Origin: Ophiothrix spiculata
Taxonomy: Eukaryota; Echinodermata; Ophiuroidea; Amphilepidida; Ophiotrichidae
Strand: one strand, 5' to 3'
DNA: 36,982 nucleotides
Assembly: GCA_000969725.1 (NCBI GenBank)
Contig: JXSR01S005431.1
This document shows positions 29,001 through 36,982 of this stretch, one piece after another; within the stretch, counting starts at the first letter, position 1; each line of letters opens with the position of its first letter. The translations under genes and the position numbers were made by a program. The notes beneath the pieces are model-generated. The model was not told the DNA's origin. It made no database searches and saw only the letters and a program-made list of their open reading frames with translations.

Positions 29001-32000
29001 TGGGTAACCAGGACCCAGCCAACTTACCGACCCCAGGCGTATAATAATACATAGGGTGGCCATATTGTTCGCTCGTTTTACCAGGGCCACTAGAAACCAC
29101 TAGATAAACCTCGGCATCCTCCTCGAGATTGGTAGTGTGGAACTTTGGTGTGGTACAAACAATATGGGTCTGAAAGAGAGGTTATAATATATTCTAAGCA
29201 AAAGTTTTTTGAATTACCTTCAAAACATAAACTGAACCCACCCAGTTCAAGCACTGATTAGCCACCACAGATACAACAAGAGTTTCGCCAATATCAACTG
29301 CCTATCATCATGCATACTGAAGTTGTCTTATAACATTTTAATGTTGTAAAAAAAATCATGCATTTGGTTCAAGCTGTTAGGCAGGAAACAGCTAGTTCAG
29401 TTTTTTGCTTTAAAGTTAAATTACAGTTTGCGGGTTTATCGGTCTTAATTTTTAAAATAATGAACATCTAATCCTATATTACAATCAGGCTTGATCACAA
29501 TATTCGGAATAAATTGAAGAAACATGACTAAAGCTGGTTTCACAGTGTGCCTGCCGCGGCTGCAGCACAACATGTGAAAATTCTGAAATTTTGCAGCAAG
29601 CCCGACAAGCAGATTGATTACACTGTTGTGTTAGTCGCAATACTTGTCATTTTCTGGAGATAGACCGTCGCGACAATACACAAATGTGTCATGCTACCTC
29701 GCAACGGCAATTGCCAATTTGCAGGACCTCTTCTGCTGCTCCTTCCAACTATAACCACAACAAATCTAAAACAACACTCGGGTATAAGGCACTTACATTG
29801 TGGAACAGCGCCTTGTCAATTTCACATTCTCCTTCCCACGTCACGTCACCTTTCGCGTCCACTTCTTGAAGCTTCACTGTTGTACTCTTATTGACAAAGT
29901 TCTTGCCAATGATGAACAACTCCTCTCTGCCTTCTGCCGAGACTTTTGTGAGTGACCTTTTGATGATCTCAGGATGACCAAGGGGTTGAGCTATCAAATA
30001 AACATAAAGAGAAGTTTTGACTCAATAAATTTTAATCATAACATTTTACCTTACAGGAGAGTCAATATTTTTATCCGTTTTTTTCCACCCACACAGGCAC
30101 ATCACTTTCCTCCCTAGATTCAAAAATCATTTTCCTTCCTAGATTCATAAAACTTTTATCCAATTTTGACGGAGAGAAACTTGGAAGACCTTCACCACTT
30201 TCAATCCATCCTACATGTAATCATTTCGGTGAAAAAATGTCAACCACTGCCCAGTTGCCCAGGCTTGGTCTTTTGAAAATTGCTGACGAGTGACAAATCA
30301 CTCTCCACAAAGCTGTAGGTGAAAGGTTTTAATCAGTCCTATTATTTCACCAAATGTAGGCGAGTCACGAATAGCTCTCCACAAGATTCATATAAGGTGA
30401 GTGGTTGACAAGTGATCATTCTCACTTGCCTCATAAGACAAAGTCTGAGACTCGCACCAAGGGGGGACTACCAATGATTACACCTTTATCAAAAGAACAA
30501 GAATTTGGACACTTACTACAACAGATTGATGTAGAGACTTGTTGTAACGTCATCTGAGTACCATCGGGCCTGTCGATAAGGACTCTGTATACCAGTCTCA
30601 CTGCAGTGTTCTTCCTCTTTGCTCTAGCCAAGCCTATCCTCTGTTCCACATCAGCATTTCTCAGCTTCAGAATACCAACACAATCAAGCCTGAAATTTTC
30701 AAGTAAATTTTATGTTTGACATCAATCGGGTCAAATCAAAATCTGCAAAAAAAGTCTGTCTTGCTACAACACAGATGAGATCAATCATTGGATACTCTGA
30801 ATTAAATTTTGCCCAAATCTCTTTACTATTACTGCCAATTATCAAATGCTAAAAAAGTACATGTGATTGCTTATATTAAAGTCTAAGGGTTATAAACAAG
30901 GGGTTTAGCCAGAGAGCCGTTCAACTGTCATTTGGACGGCTGATCACGAAAATGGACGCCCTGTAAAATACAAAGGCCGTCTAATAAGGCGTCCAAAAAT
31001 ATATTACCATATGAAATTCAATGTTGAATGTTAAAATTTATCTTCAATAATCATCATCATCACTAAATCTGATCAATTTATGTACTTTGTTGACTTCAAA
31101 ATGGGCTTTAACCGTGTTGTGTCTTCGTTCGTTTGCCAGAAGGTCACATTAATGTATAACTTAATCATCATTTTGTTTTGGTTGTAGAATCACCTATTCT
31201 GAATAGTTTGAAACAGGGGCGTTTGGAAGGAAAATAAAAGTGGTGCGGCCTGTAACCCATTAGTTATCAAAAATAAGTAAACAACTAAACCGCAGAAGAA
31301 AGTAGTTACTAAAAACGAATATAAACAGTACTATTTTATGGTTTCTGATGCTTGGACCATAATAAAACACATAAAATTAATTTAGATTAATTAATTTTTA
31401 TTTTTTCTGGCTGAAAAGTGGTTCGGCCAAAGCCCACATGGGTCCGACGCCCCTGGTTTGAAAATCTGACAAAATACACCAGAGGCCATGTTTTTGGCTG
31501 TCTATTTCAGTACCGTACTGACGCGGGTAAAATCCCCCCTTCGGGTAATGTACCACCCCCAAACTACGGCAAATTTTCAGAAAACATGAATAATCGGGTG
31601 CAAAATTCGGAAGCCTTTGTCATTTTTTTATCAAAGAATTGAACGTTTTTAGCCACAAAATTGACAATAAATTACAAAGGAATTTCACCAATAAACATTA
31701 CTGATTCAAATTATACCTTCTTATTCATCCGTTTTGTTCCATTTTACATGAATATGTGAACATAATTCGTCAGATTTCTCAGCAGATGACAATAAAGAAA
31801 TGCCCTGAGGTCATGTTTTCCATCCAAGGTCGGAAGTATTTTCTTCAGAAATCACCTCTTTTTGCAACCAAAATTACAAAAAAGTTATGAAAAAATGTAT
31901 AAAACTTCTTTATTATTAAAATCATCCTATTTTACAATTTTTGTAAAGTTTTGTTCAGCTTTTACAAGAATATAAAAGCATTTTATTGAGGTCAATTATC

Positions 32001-35000
32001 AAGGGTCAAAGTTTTGTCTTCTGATTGGTTGATGAGATGAACTTTGACATAAAATTATTGGAGATCACAAACCAACGTTGCAAGCAAACATAAACAAAAT
32101 GGAAGCTTCCATGGACATCAGTTTTCTCGCCAAATATCCCTGAAATCTCGCATTTTAAAGGGTACAAAAATAATACAAAAGGGTTTTTATAAATAAATAA
32201 AAATAATGAAAAATATGGGGAAGGTATTATGCTCAGAAAACGGGTCGTTAATGGTGAAAAAGGTAAGCTTATTGGAACTGCAAAATTCGACAGTGGTGTC
32301 ATGATTTTATAAAATCCTCGAGTAATGTCCCATCCCCTAGTTCGGACTCAGTTCACGTTTAAAAAGGGTGGGACATTACACGGGTCAGTACGGTAATAGT
32401 AAATGCTTTTACATAGCAAATTTTGTTTCGGATTTAACAAGTTCTGAAATAGTATCTACTCTTGATTTGTTCCGATCCATATGTCATAAAATTTAGCAAT
32501 TTACACTTCATTCCTACTTGTTCAAAACCCAGCATAAAACTTACTTGATCTCCATATCTCTAGGACTTTCCTCCTCGTTCTTCCACTGTATTTCAATGAC
32601 CGTTGTCCCATCCACATCGAGCTCTGTGCATGGTGTTGTGTTTCTTCCAGTCACTTTGCAGGCCTGGTAATACCCATGGGGTCTCACACGATTCGGTAGA
32701 TCAGAAGCGACAAACACTTGCAGTGACACTTGCTGCTTCGCGCCTTTTAACTGCAAGTCCAAATAATAAAACTTGTTCACTTTTAACCCAAAAAGTCTGT
32801 ACAACTTTAAACATAGTAGAACAGCACCCAACTGTCTGTTATGGACAATGTGCTATGCCTTTAGTGAAGGGCTTATCAATTGTTACTTTTTACCAACCAA
32901 AATATTAGCAATCTAAAAATAAATGTTTAGCACCAAACTGACCCGAGGTTTAGCTGTAATCACAATCTGCATGCAGCAGCAGTACGCCAAAGTGGTTTTA
33001 AAAAAAACCAGCAAATGGCCAGCATTATGCCAAATTACCAGTGTATAACATCAATGGAAATTTTTCATACTTTTGCCAATTATATTAGCCACAGTTTACA
33101 AATTAACCTGGAATCAAACAATATATGCGACTAAATTAACAAGAATTTGAACCTGTTTAGAGGTCAATTTGACAATCTAGTCCTGGTTGGTAAGGCATAA
33201 AATTCCAATGAGTGCTGGTTAACAACTTTATTCTTAACTGAAATTGAAATCTTCACATCTTGGTACTAGATCTTGCAATCTTACCCTTAAAGTTGGAAAT
33301 CCTTGCTGTGACTCGTCTTTGACACTGCCACGGCTGCCTTCTGTCAGGTATCGGGCTCTGTGCTGTTTCTCTGGCTGGACCACGATATTTAATTCGACAC
33401 CATCCTGTTTGCTTGGAAGACTGGCAAGTAAGCTTTGCGATTTCTTGCCGCGCGTTCTTGTGTTTTTTCTTTGTGGCACCAATGAATCAGAGTTGCTGAA
33501 ATGATAAGAGGACAAATTAGCAAATATAATATTGGTGTGGACCATGACACGTTCTTGATCAACTTTCTTGTACTGGTACCATATCATGATTTTATAGTTT
33601 TCAACCAAATAAGAGCAAGGTATTCTAAACATGTCATAGCCGAAATTCCTCAGACATGTCATAGCCGAAATTCCTCAGACAAAATCAATCATGTGACAGG
33701 CTTTGCCTTTATGGCAATTGAGAGCGATCACTCGCCTTTAAGCATTAATACATGTGATCAAAATCACTCGCTACAGCTCACCTGACAAGCTTTGAGGAGA
33801 TAGAGGACTCACCAGCAAATTTCAAAGGATAAGGCCTTTAATGTGATCTGGAATTGCAGGGCACTGGTCGGGTTCAGAAACAATAGAGCCCTGCACTCTA
33901 TTTTTAAACCTCCCAACCCAAATTAACAATAACATTTTTGACTTAATGCATATCAGAAATTTTACCTCTCTGATACAATGAACAGGTTTAAGTGGTTTCA
34001 AGTTTTATTTATAACCAATCTAATAATTATGTACCATGTTTAATCAGTACTCACTTTTGAGTTGTTGACTTTTTTGTTCTACTACTTCTTGACGACCTTG
34101 TTGTTGATTGTGTTGATACTTGATTTGATGTTGCACTACTGAAATTGGTCTCAATGAAATGAGTATTTGATGTGGCCAGTCCAAAATTGAATACAGATTG
34201 CTGGTTCAAGTTAGTCCTTGGACTTGATGGCACTTGGTGTGCCTCTGGACTATGCACTTGTTGTTGTGACAGTGAAGTCCTTGGACATTTTATTGTCCTT
34301 CCTGATGAGGTCCTTATTTCATTTTCATTCTCCTCAAGTATTGATGCCAAGGAACTGATTGTGTCCTCATCAAATAACATGACCTCACTGTTGTCTCCTG
34401 TGGAGCTCAAACACGATGGGCTCGGCACACCCATACTGGTTACACTAGGACTACTTGGACTGTATACACTACTGTGTGTTGTTGACATTGGTGATGGAGC
34501 ATCTGGTGAGCTGGGGTTGAAAGTACTGTGATCATCATCAATGATGACAGTATCAATTTTGGTATTGCACTCGTCTTCCATGAAGAGCATTAGGTTGCCA
34601 CCTACAGGTCCATTAACAAGGAGTCCACTTTGATTGTCACCACCAATCTGCGGCGATGTTATGGACTTCTCCAACATTGAAGAGTCTGTAAATCAAAGAT
34701 TGAAATAAAAAATCAGGATGGTAATTAATCTTGTGCTGTCGGTCTACAGTACATTGTAGATAGTAACTACATTGTAGATAGTAAGTGCTTGATTTAAGGG
34801 TTTTTACTTGCACAAATGCAAGTAAAATTTGTTCTGTGCAAGTGAACTTTGGCCAGTGCATCATTGAGTGCAATTAAGTTAAAACTATGTGTTTTAACAG
34901 TCTCTGTAAGAATGTACCATATTCAGGGGGGTTGTGATTCATGGGTCATCAGATCAATTTATTTAAAAAAATGAAACAATATCATACACTTATCATACCT

Positions 35001-36594
35001 TACATGTAACACTATATCCGAATTATATCTGAATTGGTTCTTGTTATGTCCCGTTTTGCCGAAAAAAATATTGAAATTTGGGGTAAAATGATTCACTATA
35101 AGGCCAAGTAAAAAAAAAAAAATAGTTTCTAGTCCTAACTTTTTGAAAAAAGGAGGATGAGGGCAGTTGTTTTTTTTCTTCAAAAATGGCCGATCCAAGA
35201 TGGTGGACGGTCTTTTCCAAAAGGCAGCCAACCGTTCCCAAAATTGGAATTACTTTTTTTTTTTAATTGTTTTTGCTTCCAAAAGGCTATTCACATTTTC
35301 AAAAAATTATTGATGATAGGTCTAGGATTCATTGCAAAATTGTTAGTTGTATCCAAATTTTAATTTTAAAAATTGTTGATAGCTCAGTGGTCTTCAAAAA
35401 TCAATGAAAAAATTGTTTCAAAAGAGTGCCAGAATTTTTATATCAACTTGCTTCCAAATCAGATTTCGAAAAAAAAAATGAAAATTTTGAAAAAAAACAA
35501 TGAAAATTTTGAAAAAAAAAAAAAGAAAAAAAAATTGATGCGGCCGTCAAAACGCATGCGCGCGAGGACGAGAAACTAGTATATGTGTACCGCCGCGACA
35601 AAAGGGTCCAGTTGTCGACTCCTACATGTTGCTCATTGTAGCATGTCTGATGTATACAAATACCATACATTAGATGTGCTACAAGGAGCAACATGTACGA
35701 GCCGACAACTGGTCCCTTTTGCCGCGGCGGTACACATATTATTTTACTTGGCCTAATAAAATGCACATTTTAAGTTAGTGTAAAAATGTGCACCATCAAG
35801 CCAGTAAGTACTGCACCAAGCTCATCCCAACCAAAGATAAACTAATTTTTAACCTCCAGTTGGGTACATAGTGTGTAACAAAATTGGGATAAAGTTGGCG
35901 TATCATGTTTTGCCGACTTGACCTATTGCTGAAAAGCGCCCTCTGAAGTTTGCAATCCGGAGTGCAATCAAGACCCCAAATGTTGTAAAAACAAATTCAT
36001 ACGTGAGAACTCGAACAAGTAAAAACAAATTCAAGCAAAAAATTGGTGGGATATCTTTGGCGCACTGAGATAAACCTGTCAAAGGTCAACTTTTTCAAAT
36101 CTGGTGCATTTTTGCAGTAACTCTGCGCGACTACGCGCCATCGTTAGAAAACTTCCAACAAAATGAAAAAAGATACTTGGGATATCTGCATTTGGTATTT
36201 CTTCTGATTTTTTAATTGGCTTATTAGCATCAATTTGTGAAAGTTGCAGAATTCAAAAGCTTTGCACTAAAAATATACAAAATAAGACTCTGGAAAAAAA
36301 AATTGCACTCCATTACAGACAGTACTGATTACAGACCTGTCTCAATATGTTTGTTATTGTCCAAAACATAAGTTTTTCGTGTACATTATTTTTTGATATT
36401 TTTTCTAATACAGCTCTCATGAACATTATATTATATCTAACAAATATCATATAAATTGCATTTCAATATTAATTTTTACAAGCAAAGGTACCTTGCCTAG
36501 ATCGACCCTTTCCCACACGCAGGTGCCCACATGTAAAACTTACCGTAAAATGAACTTGGTTCCGATTTCAGCGAAAATTGTGTTGAAATGTTAT
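22043..36594 (-). CDS. NFAT5: NFAT5/TonEBP-type Rel-homology transcription factor (nine consecutive internal exons, about 883 codons)
   Basis: A DNA-binding transcription factor; vertebrate NFAT5 drives osmotic-stress genes. Minus-strand exons: 36594-36544, 34685-34055, 33495-33285, 32750-32545, 30689-30517, 29990-29797, 29169-29028, 23646-23575, 23011-22043. All have AG/GT borders and matching phases. Order: Ser/Pro/Thr-rich N-terminal part; a basic stretch ([10 protein letters not shown] and [10 protein letters not shown], likely nuclear signal); Rel-homology domain with the recognition loop [15 protein letters not shown], then [22 protein letters not shown] domain; Gln-rich tail. RARYLTEG and [12 protein letters not shown] match NFAT5 rather than the calcineurin-regulated NFATc proteins (RAHYETEG). 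I saw no clear calcineurin-docking motif. First and last exons are missing: the first lies past the window edge, the last is unresolved. Invertebrates often have one NFAT5-like gene, so 'NFAT' may be its local name. Confidence 0.95.
23575..23646 (-). CDS. NFAT5: NFAT5 small exon after the IPT domain
   Basis: Acceptor cctcttacag, donor gtacgt. 72 bases encoding [22 protein letters not shown] and E. Resembles the vertebrate NFAT5 segment that begins KTTKSVGS. Phase fits both the preceding IPT exon (ending in a single G) and the following Gln-rich exon. Confidence 0.88.
24483..24570. repeat. Short hairpin with exact 19-bp arms
   Basis: TTTCCGAATGAGATTGGTT (24483) and its exact inverse at 24552-24570, with a 50-base AT-rich loop. 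Looks like a very short MITE within the NFAT5 intron. Confidence 0.8.
24860..25330. repeat. Degenerate minisatellite with a CCACTCCCTA core
   Basis: The word 'ccactcccta' or a close variant recurs about ten times (near 24861, 24914, 24973, 25012, 25071, 25101, 25146, 25197, 25244, 25315), separated by 30-70 bases of AT-rich sequence with partly shared words ('acactatttt', 'gatgtccaaa'). The core is kept much better than the spacers. The minus strand is open for 123 codons through part of it (REWL and VGSGI repeats), probably a by-product. Confidence 0.8.
29028..29169 (-). CDS. NFAT5: NFAT5 exon: second half of the IPT domain
   Basis: Acceptor ctctttcag, donor gtaagt. Encodes [40 protein letters not shown] and YYYTPGV, ending with a single base G. 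The end matches the FTYTP motif that closes the NFAT5 IPT fold. Enters in phase 0. Confidence 0.95.
29170..29796 (-). other. NFAT5 intron
   Basis: No exon seen. About 29530-29720 ('gctggtttcacagtgtgcct') reads like a dispersed repeat fragment; no boundaries set. Confidence 0.35.
29797..29990 (-). CDS. NFAT5: NFAT5 exon: first half of the IPT domain
   Basis: Acceptor tatttgatag, donor gtaagt. Encodes [40 protein letters not shown] and the segment to [10 protein letters not shown]. The GKNF motif is typical of the NFAT5 dimerisation domain. 194 bases; begins with two bases completing Thr. Confidence 0.96.
29991..30516 (-). other. NFAT5 intron
   Basis: No exon seen. Two similar phrases ('gacgagtgacaaatcactctccacaa' and 'aggcgagtcacgaatagctctccacaa', near 30284 and 30359) indicate a short diverged direct repeat. 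Confidence 0.45.
30517..30689 (-). CDS. NFAT5: NFAT5 exon: end of the Rel-homology N-terminal domain
   Basis: Acceptor aatttcag, donor gtaagt. Encodes [40 protein letters not shown] and [27 protein letters not shown] is a strong NFAT-family signature. Begins with one base completing Lys and ends with one base of Thr. Confidence 0.97.
30690..31205 (-). other. NFAT5 intron, with repeat fragment
   Basis: No exon seen. At 30905-31010 the words 'gccgttcaa..tttggacggc' and 'ggccgtctaataaggcgtccaaa' form imperfect inverted pairs, perhaps a decayed transposon end. Confidence 0.35.
31214..31455. mobile_element. hAT-type non-autonomous element, 242 bp, exact 8-bp target duplication
   Basis: Ends CAGGGGCGT and GACGCCCCTG; flanked by GTTTGAAA on both sides (31206-31213 and 31456-31463). 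Terminal sequence and 8-bp duplication fit the hAT superfamily. No coding capacity. In an NFAT5 intron. Confidence 0.9.
31511..32395. mobile_element. Non-autonomous DNA transposon with TACCGTACTGAC ends, 885 bp
   Basis: First 12 bases TACCGTACTGAC are exactly inverted at the right end (GTCAGTACGGTA), and similarity continues inward (GTAATGT.CCACCC). No transposase seen. Superfamily unclear; TA at both ends may be a TA target. In an NFAT5 intron. Confidence 0.82.
32545..32750 (-). CDS. NFAT5: NFAT5 exon: Rel-homology domain, middle
   Basis: Acceptor ggacttgcag, donor gtaagt. Encodes [40 protein letters not shown] and [14 protein letters not shown]..., ending with two bases of Lys. [17 protein letters not shown] is the core NFAT family signature, bearing DNA-contact residues. 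Confidence 0.97.
32751..33284 (-). other. NFAT5 intron
   Basis: No exon, palindrome or repeat boundary seen. Confidence 0.4.
33285..33495 (-). CDS. NFAT5: NFAT5 exon: start of the Rel-homology domain and DNA-recognition loop
   Basis: Acceptor tcatttcag, donor gtaaga. Encodes [20 protein letters not shown], a linker, then [36 protein letters not shown]. The recognition loop RARYLTEG falls at about 33359-33336. The basic stretch [10 protein letters not shown] is a candidate nuclear signal. Confidence 0.97.
33629..33678. repeat. Exact 25-bp tandem duplication
   Basis: The 25 bases at 33629-33653 are repeated exactly at 33654-33678 within an NFAT5 intron. The perfect match suggests a recent event, perhaps polymorphic. 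The rest of intron 33496-34054 shows nothing else. Confidence 0.95.
34055..34685 (-). CDS. NFAT5: NFAT5 exon: Ser/Pro/Thr-rich N-terminal region
   Basis: Acceptor gatttacag, donor gtgagt. 631 bases, about 210 residues from [20 protein letters not shown] to [14 protein letters not shown]. Holds an acidic patch ([18 protein letters not shown]), several SP sites ([25 protein letters not shown]), and a second acidic run ([20 protein letters not shown]) with the look of a short activation motif. It ends in a basic cluster. There is an internal ATG at 34677, but the upstream exon joins in phase, so this is probably not the only start. Confidence 0.9.
34686..35580 (-). other. NFAT5 intron with short repeats
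   Basis: 17-base words 'tacattgtagatagtaa' recur at 34750 and 34768. 35100-35540 is homopolymer-rich (long A and T runs). No exon seen. Confidence 0.45.
35581..35739. repeat. Long palindromic MITE, 159 bp
   Basis: Arms of about 70 bp begin ATATGTGTACCGCCGCG and end with the inverse, including 'ccagttgtcg' and 'acatgttgctc' blocks. AT-rich loop near 35645-35670. GC-rich arm ends contrast with the AT-rich surroundings. In an NFAT5 intron. Confidence 0.87.
35740..36543 (-). other. NFAT5 intron
   Basis: No exon or repeat boundary seen. Confidence 0.4.
36544..36594 (-). CDS. NFAT5: NFAT5 first visible exon (51 bases)
   Basis: Acceptor attttttccag, donor gtaagt. Encodes [16 protein letters not shown] after two bases completing a codon, and joins in phase to DSSMLEKS of the next exon. 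LKSEP resembles a sumoylation consensus; that is only a sequence resemblance. Upstream exons and promoter lie beyond 36982. Confidence 0.8.
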
Positions 36595-36982
36595 CTGGAA
36601 AAAATACACAATAAACTTATTAAAACATGCCTAAATCGCACCTTGGGTAGTGATGGTATCCAGTTTTTCATAAGAGAAATACTAGATAATTCTAACATGG
36701 TCTGCAAGTTTCAGCTTCATAGCATACAGATAAGATTAAAAATTGGGAATATATTTATTGCATGGGGTCTCAGTAACTTTTGGACCATCCCAGGTAGTAT
36801 CCTGGGGAGGGCACTGACATATGTAGACTTACCCAAAATATCTGGCTGTGCTGTGGCACAGCTAGAAGCAAGCTCTGCAATAAAACCTGCACATAAGTGC
36901 ACATACCCAATATCCCCAAAAATGATCATAGCTATCAAATACGAACTGCAACCCTCCACAAACATGACAAAGGATATTTATA
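36595..36982 (-). other. NFAT5 upstream intron, partial
   Basis: No convincing exon or start site. An open frame at 36717-36965 (minus) has no recognisable content. Confidence 0.35.

Larger units (their letters stand above)
23647..29027 (-). other. NFAT5 5.4-kb intron
   Basis: Joins the IPT exon to the small exon in phase. Contains the 24483-24570 hairpin and the CACTCCCTA array (24860-25330). 26440-26560 is a GC-richer repeat-like piece. 25700-28860 is AT-rich and featureless. I searched for an exon like the vertebrate segment between IPT and KTTK and found none convincing. Confidence 0.6.

Noticed and set aside
1-36982. CRISPR arrays, bacterial operons, tRNA or rRNA genes
   Set aside because: None seen; the spliced animal genes and transposon types show this is animal nuclear DNA, and the CACTCCCTA array has irregular spacing unlike CRISPR.

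Overview
This is eukaryotic genomic DNA: AT-rich, with short exons separated by long GT-AG introns, and dense in old transposon debris. The two genes are animal genes. The repeat content (CR1/L2-type LINE, Penelope-like remnant, hAT, pogo-like and TTAA-type non-autonomous elements, foldback MITEs) and the protein similarity suggest a marine invertebrate, perhaps an echinoderm or hemichordate. The organism assignment is inference. I found no bacterial genes, tRNA, rRNA or CRISPR array.

Layout. 1-2346 is a decayed CR1/L2-type LINE. 2615-11180 (+) holds the last seven coding exons of METTL3, the catalytic subunit of the mRNA N6-adenosine methyltransferase; the window starts inside its second CCCH zinc finger and reaches the stop codon. 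Its introns carry a foldback element, a palindrome, two copies of a 310-bp CAGGG-ended element (one nested at the edge of an hAT-like element) and two Penelope-like tails in head-to-head arrangement. Just past the METTL3 stop codon (11196-12216) lies a degenerate tandem series of copies of the METTL3 terminal exon, one of them split by a TTAA-flanked element. 12800-17600 is a repeat zone: palindromic MITEs, a pogo-like MITE and a cluster of one long-palindrome family, one copy of which is split by a 1.05-kb element with an 8-bp target duplication.

22043-36594 (-) holds nine consecutive coding exons of an NFAT5/TonEBP-type Rel-homology transcription factor: a Ser/Pro-rich N-terminal part, the complete Rel-homology DNA-binding and IPT domains, and a glutamine-rich C-terminal region. 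Its first exon(s) lie beyond 36982. Its last exon is unresolved, probably somewhere in 18-22 kb. Splice phases are consistent across all nine exons and across all seven METTL3 exons. The two genes point at each other, with the repeat zone between their 3' ends. They act in unrelated processes (mRNA methylation; osmotic and immune transcription), so adjacency need not imply function.

The most unusual signal is the METTL3 terminal-exon array at 11054-12216. I see no wholly new multi-gene system.
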